From ATZT02 sp964639395 (GTDB taxonomy: Bacteria > Actinomycetota > Actinomycetes > S36-B12 > UBA5976): a DNA stretch of 5,301 nucleotides. The stretch lies in assembly GCA_964639395.1 (NCBI GenBank), contig CAZXCT010000077.1, positions 1 through 5,301 of the forward strand, read 5' to 3'. The notes under the pieces are model-generated. The model was not told the origin of the DNA, did not search any database, and saw only the letters and a program-made list of their open reading frames with translations. Positions 1 to 5,301 of the stretch are shown in pieces (position 1 is the first letter of the stretch; each line of letters begins with the position of its first letter). The position numbers were made by a program, and so were the translations under genes.

Positions 1-1
1 T

Positions 2-466
2 TTATCTTCAAATGAAGACATTGCCATTGAAGAAGGCTTTTGTTTTGCTGGCGAAGTTGGCCACATGATCGTCGAACCTAATGGACATTATTGTGTCTGC
101 GGACAAGTTGGTTGCTTAGAAACTAGAGTTTGCCAAAGTGCGATTTTAAAAGAATCAGGATTAAAAAATTTTGCTGAAGTCGCAGCATCACTAACCAAGA
201 TAAATTCAAATGCGCGTGAAGCACTAGATAATTATGAAAATTGGTTAGCAATAGGAATTATAAATGCGCTCGTGCTTTATGCACCAGAAGTAGTCGTGCT
301 GGGTGGTGGACTAGTTTTGGGATATCCAAAATTAGTAAGTGAAGTTGAAGAGAAGGTTAAAGCACGCTCGCACGTGTTCCCCGCCGAACAAATTCATATA
401 AAGCAAAGTAAATTAATGGCCGCCGCAACCTTGACTGGGGCTGTTTTGCCGCTCGTGAAGTCCTAA
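2..466 (+). CDS. ROK-family protein (sugar kinase or NagC/XylR-type repressor), C-terminal part, cut by the left edge
   Basis: The reading frame is open from the first bases, so the ATG at 65 is internal and the true start lies outside the window; 154 residues are visible. Visible residues 17-40 carry the ROK signature: GEVGH, then the CxCGxxGCxE zinc cluster (C31, C33, C38, with H21 as the fourth likely ligand). Further on, PEVVVLGGG is the conserved glycine-rich strand of the second ATPase-fold lobe, and the C-terminal AAATLTGAVL helix is also typical. ROK proteins are either cytoplasmic sugar kinases (about 300 residues) or repressors with an added N-terminal winged helix (about 380-400). 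The catalytic Asp and any DNA-binding domain would lie upstream, so kinase and regulator cannot be told apart here. The next gene follows on the same strand after at most 84 bp (33 bp if it starts at ATT 500), so co-transcription is possible. The family call is firm; the substrate is unknown. Confidence 0.9.
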   Translation, partial: LSSNEDIAIEEGFCFAGEVGHMIVEPNGHYCVCGQVGCLETRVCQSAILKESGLKNFAEVAASLTKINSNAREALDNYENWLAIGIINALVLYAPEVVVLGGGLVLGYPKLVSEVEEKVKARSHVFPAEQIHIKQSKLMAAATLTGAVLPLVKS

Positions 467-486
467 AATTGGCCTATACTTTACGA

Positions 487-492
487 GAGGTG
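487..492 (+). promoter_or_regulatory. Shine-Dalgarno site upstream of the DoxX-like gene
   Basis: GAGGTG is six contiguous bases complementary to the 16S rRNA tail. No ATG, GTG or TTG lies at a suitable distance in any frame downstream of it. The in-frame codon at the right spacing (7 nt) is ATT at 500. The site therefore bears on the true start of the DoxX-like gene. It could also be a chance purine run. Confidence 0.45.
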
Positions 493-550
493 GTATCAAA
501 TTAGCGCGATCATAAATTCTTATAAGCGACAAATCCTAGCTATTAGAGTT

Positions 551-943
551 TTGCGTTTATTTCTAGGTGTTACCTTTATCTATGCTGCAGTTCATAAAAT
601 TTTAGATGAAGCGTTTCTGCAGCCAGAAGATCCAACTTCATTTAGATCACAAATAGCAGCTTTTTCACAAATCTCTCCGGTTGGGGAATATCTGACAATT
701 GTAATAAATAATTCTGTTATTTTCGGTGTGATAGTAATTTTGCTAGAAATCACTATTGGCGCGCTAACACTTTTAGGTAGGGCTAAACTTATTGCCGCGT
801 TAGTTGGGGCGCTTTTCAGTTTGTCGCTTTGGCTGGTTGCTACCTGGCAGGTAAGACCATATTTTTATGCAGCAAATCCTGCTTATTTGGCTATGTGGCT
901 GGTTTATGCATTAGCGGTAGTACCTCGTAAATATTCAAAGTAA
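551..943 (+). CDS. DoxX-like small integral membrane protein
   Basis: A 130-residue hydrophobic protein when read from TTG 551, the only canonical start in the frame after the preceding gene's stop. Four membrane segments are apparent: about residues 2-15, 47-76, 78-99 and 109-125. The first segment followed by a lysine (FIYAAVHK) and the LLEITIGALTLLG stretch in helix 2 resemble the DoxX/MauE-like superfamily. These proteins sit in the cytoplasmic membrane and have been linked to quinone- or thiol-dependent redox work, but many have no known role, and none can be assigned here. From TTG 551 the first helix is short and lacks a basic cytoplasmic N-terminus. The open frame reaches back to 467, and an ATT start at 500 would add 17 residues, including a Lys-Arg pair before the helix, behind a good ribosome binding site. 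It is tail to tail with the TetR gene, with 26 bp between the stops. Confidence 0.75.
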   Translation: MRLFLGVTFIYAAVHKILDEAFLQPEDPTSFRSQIAAFSQISPVGEYLTIVINNSVIFGVIVILLEITIGALTLLGRAKLIAALVGALFSLSLWLVATWQVRPYFYAANPAYLAMWLVYALAVVPRKYSK

Positions 944-969
944 TTAATTATTTATTGTTTTAAAAATAC
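944..969. other. Short AT-only convergent gap between the DoxX-like and tetR genes
   Basis: These 26 bp contain only one G and one C and include TTTTAAAAA. A 4-bp TATT/AATA pairing (953-956 with 965-968) is the best stem I can draw. There is no GC-rich hairpin followed by a T tract, so no convincing intrinsic terminator is visible for either gene. Confidence 0.4.
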
Positions 970-1566
970 TTAATCATTTGCAATAAATGCCATTGCCAAG
1001 ACATGATGAATATGAGCATTCCATTGATCTTTAGGTAATGGGTTTTGTGCTATTTCGTTTAAAATCGAGCCCAAGCTATAGGCTTGGATAAATAATGCTG
1101 CTGCCTTGGCGTCTAACTTCTTACTAAAAAAACCTTTGTCTATTGCATTTTGAATTAGTAAATACAAATCATCATTTAGTCTTTTTTGCTCTACGCCAAC
1201 TTTTTTGCGAAGCCTTTCATTAGCCCCAGCCTGGCCAATTAGCCGAGCACGCTCCATTCGATTTTTAGAATTTTTATCAGATTGGGTTTCTTGGGTTATT
1301 ATTTTTAGATTCTCAATAAAATCTGTTTTAGATGTTGCTGAATCAAGTAGCGGGCGCATCAACTGCATGCTGCGATCTACAAATTGACCATAGCGAACAA
1401 CCATGGCGTCTTCTACTAAATCTGAATAGTCTTCAAAATGATGATAGAGCGAACCTTTTGAAACTCCAGAAGTTTGTAATACTTCATCAACACTTATATC
1501 ATCTGCTGATTTAGTATCTAATAATAAAACGATTGTATCGATTAGTACTTGTTTAGTTGGGTGCAT
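970..1566 (-). CDS. TetR/AcrR-family transcriptional repressor
   Basis: 198 residues, the normal size for the family (about 190-220). The N-terminal three-helix DNA-binding domain covers roughly residues 3-50. Its helix-turn-helix is at 24-44, with the characteristic end VSKGSLYHHF. Residues from about 55 on form the all-helical ligand-binding and dimer domain, which is variable and gives no ligand. It is transcribed divergently from kynureninase across a 119-bp gap, the usual arrangement for a TetR protein that represses its neighbour and itself; that link is inferred. ATG 1566 is the only canonical start in frame before an upstream stop, but its ribosome binding site is poor. A better purine run (AAGGGGTG, 1593-1600 on this strand) lies about 26 nt upstream of the ATG. 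The gene's 3' end faces the DoxX-like gene, so that gene is a less likely direct target. Confidence 0.9.
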   Translation of the reverse strand: MHPTKQVLIDTIVLLLDTKSADDISVDEVLQTSGVSKGSLYHHFEDYSDLVEDAMVVRYGQFVDRSMQLMRPLLDSATSKTDFIENLKIITQETQSDKNSKNRMERARLIGQAGANERLRKKVGVEQKRLNDDLYLLIQNAIDKGFFSKKLDAKAAALFIQAYSLGSILNEIAQNPLPKDQWNAHIHHVLAMAFIAND

Positions 1567-1685
1567 GCTCGCTTCGGTTGAGATAACGTATTCACCCCTT
1601 ATCTAATGCAGTAATCATAGCGAAGTAATATTTTGAAGTGTCACATTATCTAACCTGCTCAATTACAGTAGTTTAGGGGTCATAG
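1567..1685. promoter_or_regulatory. Divergent tetR-kynU control region with candidate operator repeats
   Basis: Both genes must be driven from this 119-bp gap unless their promoters lie inside coding sequence. AGATAA (1581-1586) and TTATCT (1599-1604) form an inverted repeat with a 12-bp spacer. The longer word TTATCTAA occurs twice in direct orientation, at 1599-1606 and 1646-1653. TetR dimers bind inverted repeats, so these are candidate operator half-sites. A possible -10 for kynureninase is TACAGT (1664-1669), which fits the loose actinobacterial TANNNT pattern, but no good -35 stands at the right spacing. The promoter positions are guesses; the repeats are seen directly. Confidence 0.45.
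1675..1679 (+). promoter_or_regulatory. Ribosome binding site of kynureninase (AGGGG)
   Basis: AGGGG lies 6 nt before GTG 1686 and 9 nt before the adjacent in-frame GTG 1689. Both spacings work, so the site does not decide between the tandem GTG codons. An in-frame TAG at 1683-1685 excludes any earlier start. Confidence 0.55.
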
Positions 1686-2966
1686 GTGGTGAAATTGAAA
1701 GATAAAGTGCAAATAGCAAGTTTGGATAATGCAGACGAGTTAAAAAATTTTAAATCTAGATTTATCATTGCAGATCCGGCTGTTTGTTATTTAGATGGAA
1801 ACTCACTCGGCCGATTACCCAAAAATGCTGTGGCAGAGATTAATAGATTCTTTTTTGACGAGTGGGGTAAAAGAGTTGTCGAAGGTTGGACAGATTGGAT
1901 TGACGAAGCAGAAAAAGTTGGTGACCTAGTAGGTGCTGCTGCGCTAGGCGCTGCGGCTGGTCAAGTGCTTGTGATGGATACAGTTAGTGTGAATTTTTAT
2001 AGATTAATTAAAGCCGCTATTTCATTACGACCTGGTAAAAAAGTTTTGGTTACAGATTCGGCAAACTTTCCTACAAATCGATATGTATTACAAGGAATTG
2101 CCAAAGAATTAGGATTAGAAATTAGATTGATTGATAACGAAATTTTGCCTGGTCGTATTGGTAATGAGTTAGTGACACCAGAACAATTAGAAAAATATTT
2201 AGATGACTCAGTTGCTTGTGTAACTCTTTCGCAAGTTAATTATCGATCTGGTGCATTACACGATGTAGTTGCCTTGGGTGAAGTGGCAAGAAGGCAAGCA
2301 ATACCTTTCGTTTGGGATGCAAGCCACGCGGTTGGTGTGGTTAATATTCAATATGATCGCGATGAAGTTGATTTTGCGGTTGGGTGCACATATAAATATG
2401 GTAATTCTGGCCCGGGTGCCCCGGCATGGATCTACCTCTCTAAGCGAATCCAAAAAAATTTAAACATGCCGATTCAAGGTTGGTTTGCTCAAAAAAATCA
2501 ATTTCAAATGAGTCAAGAGTTTGAACAAGCCGATGGAATGCGTGGTTTTCAAATCGCCACCCCGTCAATCATCGGATTGCGCTGCGTTAAAGTAAGTTTT
2601 GAAATTATTCAAGAAGCCTCTATCGAAAAGATTTCAAAAAAAGCAGCAGTCGGCACGCAGCTCATGATTGAGTTATACGATGAATGGCTCGCGCCGCTAG
2701 GTTTTGAATTAGTCACACCACGCGAGGCAAAGCATCGCGGCGGTCATATTTCACTCTCTCATCCTTCGGCAGATAAAATAGCCCAAGGATTACGATCAGA
2801 GATGAAATTAATCCCCGACTACAGAGTGCCTAATTGTTTACGAGTAGCTATTTCACCTTTATACAATTCTTATACTGAAATATATGAAGGTTTTGAAAGA
2901 ATACGCGACTATACAAAAAGTGAAAAATGGCGGCATTTAAGTAATTTTGTGGCAAAAGTGACCTAA
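1686..2966 (+). CDS. kynU: Kynureninase (EC 3.7.1.3)
   Basis: This cytoplasmic pyridoxal-phosphate enzyme splits L-kynurenine into anthranilate and alanine, or 3-hydroxykynurenine into 3-hydroxyanthranilate and alanine. The protein has 426 residues, in the family's usual range of about 400-430. Family landmarks in order: YLDGNSLG (35-42), EGWTDW (66-71), DTVSVNFYRL (98-107), NFPTNRY (127-133), WDASHA (210-215) with D211 as the likely cofactor N1 partner, and TYKYGNSGPGAPA (235-247) with K237 as the likely Schiff-base lysine next to Y236. QGWFAQ (264-269) and the GMRGFQIATPSI segment (284-295) match the substrate-site region. The catalytic set looks complete. The start is GTG 1686 or the adjacent GTG 1689. 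No tryptophan dioxygenase or formamidase gene is in the window, so the kynurenine source and whether it serves degradation, NAD synthesis or anthranilate supply are open. The divergent TetR gene suggests it is inducible. Confidence 0.93.
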   Translation: MVKLKDKVQIASLDNADELKNFKSRFIIADPAVCYLDGNSLGRLPKNAVAEINRFFFDEWGKRVVEGWTDWIDEAEKVGDLVGAAALGAAAGQVLVMDTVSVNFYRLIKAAISLRPGKKVLVTDSANFPTNRYVLQGIAKELGLEIRLIDNEILPGRIGNELVTPEQLEKYLDDSVACVTLSQVNYRSGALHDVVALGEVARRQAIPFVWDASHAVGVVNIQYDRDEVDFAVGCTYKYGNSGPGAPAWIYLSKRIQKNLNMPIQGWFAQKNQFQMSQEFEQADGMRGFQIATPSIIGLRCVKVSFEIIQEASIEKISKKAAVGTQLMIELYDEWLAPLGFELVTPREAKHRGGHISLSHPSADKIAQGLRSEMKLIPDYRVPNCLRVAISPLYNSYTEIYEGFERIRDYTKSEKWRHLSNFVAKVT

Positions 2967-2968
2967 AA

Positions 2969-2995
2969 CTAGTCCATTAGATGGTTTCAGACTAG
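2969..2995 (+). terminator. Possible weak hairpin after kynureninase
   Basis: CTAGTC (2969-2974) pairs perfectly with GACTAG (2990-2995), and a small inner CAT/ATG pairing (2975-2977 with 2981-2983) could extend it. It begins 2 bp after the kynureninase stop. No T tract follows, so it is at best a poor intrinsic terminator; it could be an mRNA 3'-end structure or chance. Whether dxs is also read from the kynureninase promoter is left open. Confidence 0.3.
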
Positions 2996-3021
2996 ATTTA
3001 GCGTTTAGTTTAGAGAATTAA

Positions 3022-3027
3022 AGGAGG
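3022..3027 (+). promoter_or_regulatory. Strong ribosome binding site of dxs (AGGAGG)
   Basis: A perfect AGGAGG core inside AAAGGAGGA lies 6 nt before GTG 3034 and fixes that codon as the dxs start. It is the best Shine-Dalgarno match in the window. Confidence 0.85.
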
Positions 3028-3033
3028 AGTTTC

Positions 3034-4911
3034 GTGCTGCTTCACGGGCTGACTTCTCCGGATGTTTTGAAGGCATTAGACGAGAAGAAGTTACCCCAAT
3101 TAGCCGATGAGATTCGTAAATTTTTAATTGAAAAGGTAAGTCAAAGCGGTGGACATTTGGGCCCCAATCTTGGTGTAGTAGAGCTAACTATCGCACTGCA
3201 TCGAGTTTTTGATTCACCCAAAGATGTATTAGTTTTTGACACCGGACATCAAGCGTATGTTCACAAAATTTTGACAGGTCGAGCAAAAGATTTTGATTCT
3301 TTGCGTCAAGAAAATGGCCTCTCTGGGTATCCGAGTAGAGCAGAGAGTATTCACGACGTTGTCGAAAACTCACACGCTTCAACCGCTCTTTCTTATGCCG
3401 ATGGAATCGCTAAAGCCTTTTCACAATTTGGTGAAAGTAATGACAGGCACGTTGTGGCAGTAGTTGGTGATGGTGCTTTAACCGGTGGGATGACTTGGGA
3501 GGCACTTAACAATATTGCTGATGCGCATGACCGTCCGTTAGTAATCGTAGTAAATGACAATGGAAGATCTTATTCACCAACAATTGGTGGTTTAGCGCAC
3601 CATTTGTTAACACTAAGAACTACTAAAGGATATGAAAAGTTTTTAGAGTGGGGCAAAGATATTTTAGTGCGCACTAGCGCCGGTAAGCCAATCTTTGGGG
3701 CTTTACATGGTATGAAAAAAGGTTTGAAAGATATGGTTGCCCCACAAGGCTTATTTGAAGATTTAGGTTTGAAATATCTTGGACCCTTTGATGGCCATAA
3801 CATTACAGAATTAGAGTTTGCACTTAAAAGAGCAAAAGAATATTCACATCCGGTGATAGTGCACGTGATCACCGAAAAAGGTAGAGGCCATAAACCAGCA
3901 GAAGATGATGATGCAGAGCGCTTTCATGCAGTTGGTGTGGTAAATCCAAAAACAGGTGTGCCAGTTCAAAATGGTGGTAGAACTTGGACTCAAGTATTTA
4001 GCGAAGAAATAGTTGAAATCGCGAGAGAGAATCAACAAGTTGTTGCAATAACTGCTGCCATGTTGGGGCCTACTGGTTTAGACAGATTTAATAAAGAGTT
4101 TCCGAATAGATTATTTGACGTAGGAATCGCCGAACAGCACGCCGCAACAAGTGCTGCAGGTATGGCCTATGCCGGGCTGCATCCAGTGGTTGCAATTTAT
4201 GCAACATTTTTAAATCGAGCCTTTGATCAAGTATTGATGGATATTGCCTTACATAAAGCGGGAGTGACTTTTGTTTTAGATCGTGCCGGTGTCACCGGGG
4301 ATGACGGCGCTAGCCACAACGGAATGTGGGACCTTTCTTTGCTACAAATTGTTCCAGGGCTACATCTTGCAGCGCCGCGTGATGAAAAAACCTTAAGAGC
4401 AGCCTTGCGCGATGCCATTAAAATTTCAGATGCGCCAAGTGTGGTGAGGTTTCCGAAAGGTGCGCTTACTGCGTCAATCGATGCAGCAAGCCAATACAAA
4501 TCAATCGACATATTAAGTGGCGATTTAATGGGTGATGTCCTCATTGTCTCGGTGGGTGCGATGGGCGCATTAGCGCTTGGCGTACAAGCTGAATTAAAAA
4601 AGCATGGCATTAAATCAACTGTGGTTGATCCAAAGTGGGTTAAACCCATAAGTAAAGATCTAATCGAGTTAGCAAAAGATTTTAGCCATGTAGCAACGAT
4701 TGAAGATGGGGTAAAAGTAGGCGGGGTAGGTGCAGCAATTTCATCGGTTTTGCGTGAAATCAATTCAACTTGGAGCACGATGGAGTTTGGCTTACCGACA
4801 GAATTTTTAGATCATGCTAAACGCGCGAATATCTTAAAGAAATTAGGCTTGAGTGCAGAAGTGATTTCTCAACAAATAATTGAAAGAACTAAATCAACCA
4901 GTATTTCTTAA
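3034..4911 (+). CDS. dxs: 1-deoxy-D-xylulose-5-phosphate synthase (EC 2.2.1.7)
   Basis: A cytoplasmic thiamine-diphosphate enzyme that joins pyruvate and glyceraldehyde 3-phosphate, the first step of the MEP route to isoprenoids; the product also feeds thiamine and pyridoxal synthesis. 625 residues, full length for the family. The N-terminal cofactor domain holds SGGHLGPNLG (H41), DTGHQAYVHK (H72) and the thiamine motif GDG (145-147) to NDN (174-176). The central transketolase-like domain has DVGIAEQHA, where E367 is the likely cofactor-activating glutamate, then FLNRAFDQV (R395) and DRAGVTGDDGASHNG (D424, H428). RFPKG (R472) probably helps bind the substrate phosphate. The C-terminal domain carries EDGVKVGGVG and GLPTEFLDH. 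All key residues appear present. It starts with GTG behind AGGAGG, 67 bp after kynureninase on the same strand, so read-through is possible though the functions are unrelated. Its last 18 bp overlap the end of the opposing ppc gene. Confidence 0.97.
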   Translation: MLLHGLTSPDVLKALDEKKLPQLADEIRKFLIEKVSQSGGHLGPNLGVVELTIALHRVFDSPKDVLVFDTGHQAYVHKILTGRAKDFDSLRQENGLSGYPSRAESIHDVVENSHASTALSYADGIAKAFSQFGESNDRHVVAVVGDGALTGGMTWEALNNIADAHDRPLVIVVNDNGRSYSPTIGGLAHHLLTLRTTKGYEKFLEWGKDILVRTSAGKPIFGALHGMKKGLKDMVAPQGLFEDLGLKYLGPFDGHNITELEFALKRAKEYSHPVIVHVITEKGRGHKPAEDDDAERFHAVGVVNPKTGVPVQNGGRTWTQVFSEEIVEIARENQQVVAITAAMLGPTGLDRFNKEFPNRLFDVGIAEQHAATSAAGMAYAGLHPVVAIYATFLNRAFDQVLMDIALHKAGVTFVLDRAGVTGDDGASHNGMWDLSLLQIVPGLHLAAPRDEKTLRAALRDAIKISDAPSVVRFPKGALTASIDAASQYKSIDILSGDLMGDVLIVSVGAMGALALGVQAELKKHGIKSTVVDPKWVKPISKDLIELAKDFSHVATIEDGVKVGGVGAAISSVLREINSTWSTMEFGLPTEFLDHAKRANILKKLGLSAEVISQQIIERTKSTSIS

Positions 4912-5301
4912 TCCGGTAGCAATTCCGTTGATAGTTAAAAGCAAGGTTCTTCTTAATAATGGATCAACTGTCTCATTTTGACTTTGTAGGTCTCTAACTT
5001 TTCTTAGTAAAGAAACTTGCAAAAATTGCAGTGGTAGTAAGTAATTGTCTCTAACTGCCAGGGTATTTTTAAGAACGGGTTGCTTTTCTAGTAGCTCACT
5101 CTCACCGGTTAGTGAAAGAATTTCTTTAATTGTTAGGGCATGCTCTTGTTTAATCGTTTCAAAAAAGTGATGCAGATTTTTAGGTACCAATTGATTTACG
5201 TAATGTTCGGCAACGCTCAAGTCAGTTTTTGCTAGCGTCATAGCGACGTTAGAAAGAAAGTTCTGAAAAAATGGCCAATTTTCGTACATGTCTTTGACAA
5301 T
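4894..5301 (-). CDS. ppc: Phosphoenolpyruvate carboxylase, C-terminal end, cut by the right edge
   Basis: This cytoplasmic enzyme carboxylates phosphoenolpyruvate with bicarbonate to give oxaloacetate, refilling the citrate cycle. Only the last 135 residues of a protein usually near 900 are visible; the frame stays open to the window edge, so the ATG at 5289 is internal. Diagnostic segments are MYENWPFFQNFLSNV, then MTLAKTDLSVAEHYV, LLPLQFLQVSLLRKVR, and the family's terminal LLTINGIATGLRNTG. The final RNTG is the conserved C-terminal tetrapeptide that lies close to the active site in known structures. The gene converges on dxs; the LRNTG codons and stop lie within the overlap. Promoter and start are outside the window. 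Confidence 0.95.
   Translation of the reverse strand: MVKDMYENWPFFQNFLSNVAMTLAKTDLSVAEHYVNQLVPKNLHHFFETIKQEHALTIKEILSLTGESELLEKQPVLKNTLAVRDNYLLPLQFLQVSLLRKVRDLQSQNETVDPLLRRTLLLTINGIATGLRNTG

Noticed and set aside
475..480. TATACT as a -10 box for a separate DoxX-like promoter
   Set aside because: No -35 at 16-18 bp. The nearest TTG-like words are 23 and 38 bp away, and a transcript from here would begin inside the Shine-Dalgarno site.
1205..1514. Two overlapping plus-strand open frames of about 60 residues opposite tetR
   Set aside because: They overlap each other and a clear TetR gene, and have no ribosome binding site or motif.
1638..1644. GTGTCAC, a small palindrome in the tetR-kynU gap
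   Set aside because: Only three paired bases around a centre; too short to claim as an operator beside the longer TTATCTAA repeats.
3570..3872. A 100-residue minus-strand open frame inside dxs
   Set aside because: Antisense to the dxs region between the thiamine motif and the central domain; no family features.
4227..4778. A 183-residue open frame on the minus strand inside dxs
   Set aside because: It lies fully antisense to well-conserved dxs sequence, has no recognisable motif, and its composition is that of a complementary-frame shadow.
1..5301. CRISPR array, insertion sequence, tRNA or rRNA, riboswitch, phage or defence genes
   Set aside because: Read through on both strands: no repeat-spacer pattern, terminal inverted repeats, transposase motif, tRNA-like cloverleaf or conserved riboswitch core was seen. 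No thiamine riboswitch core was recognised before dxs.

Overview
The window is AT-rich, uses GTG and possibly TTG starts, and has good Shine-Dalgarno sites before some genes. The deoxyxylulose-phosphate synthase and kynureninase read like actinobacterial proteins. Together with the low G+C and tight packing, this suggests a streamlined aquatic actinobacterium, perhaps of the Nanopelagicales (acI) type. That assignment is an inference from protein style; there is no rRNA or other phylogenetic marker here.

Layout: (1) 2-466 (+) is the C-terminal half of a ROK-family protein that enters from the left edge, with a complete zinc-binding signature. (2) About 500-943 (+) is a small DoxX-like four-helix membrane protein whose start is unclear: the best ribosome binding site points to an ATT codon upstream of the only canonical start (TTG at 551). 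(3) 970-1566 (-) is a TetR-family repressor, tail to tail with the DoxX-like gene. (4) 1567-1685 is a divergent control region with repeated AGATAA/TTATCT half-sites. (5) 1686-2966 (+) is kynureninase. (6) 3034-4911 (+) is dxs, the first enzyme of the MEP isoprenoid pathway, behind a near-consensus ribosome binding site. (7) 4894-5301 (-) is the C-terminal end of phosphoenolpyruvate carboxylase, running off the right edge; its 3' end overlaps that of dxs by 18 bp.

The genes do not form one pathway. The clearest functional unit is the divergent TetR/kynureninase pair, where the repressor probably controls kynureninase and itself. dxs and ppc are core metabolism (isoprenoid precursors; oxaloacetate replenishment). 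The ROK protein may sense or phosphorylate a sugar. I found no mobile element, CRISPR array, tRNA, rRNA, phage gene or defence system. The observations most worth a second look are the non-canonical start of the DoxX-like gene, the tetR-kynU control region, and the in-phase dxs/ppc overlap that contains the conserved PEPC tail.
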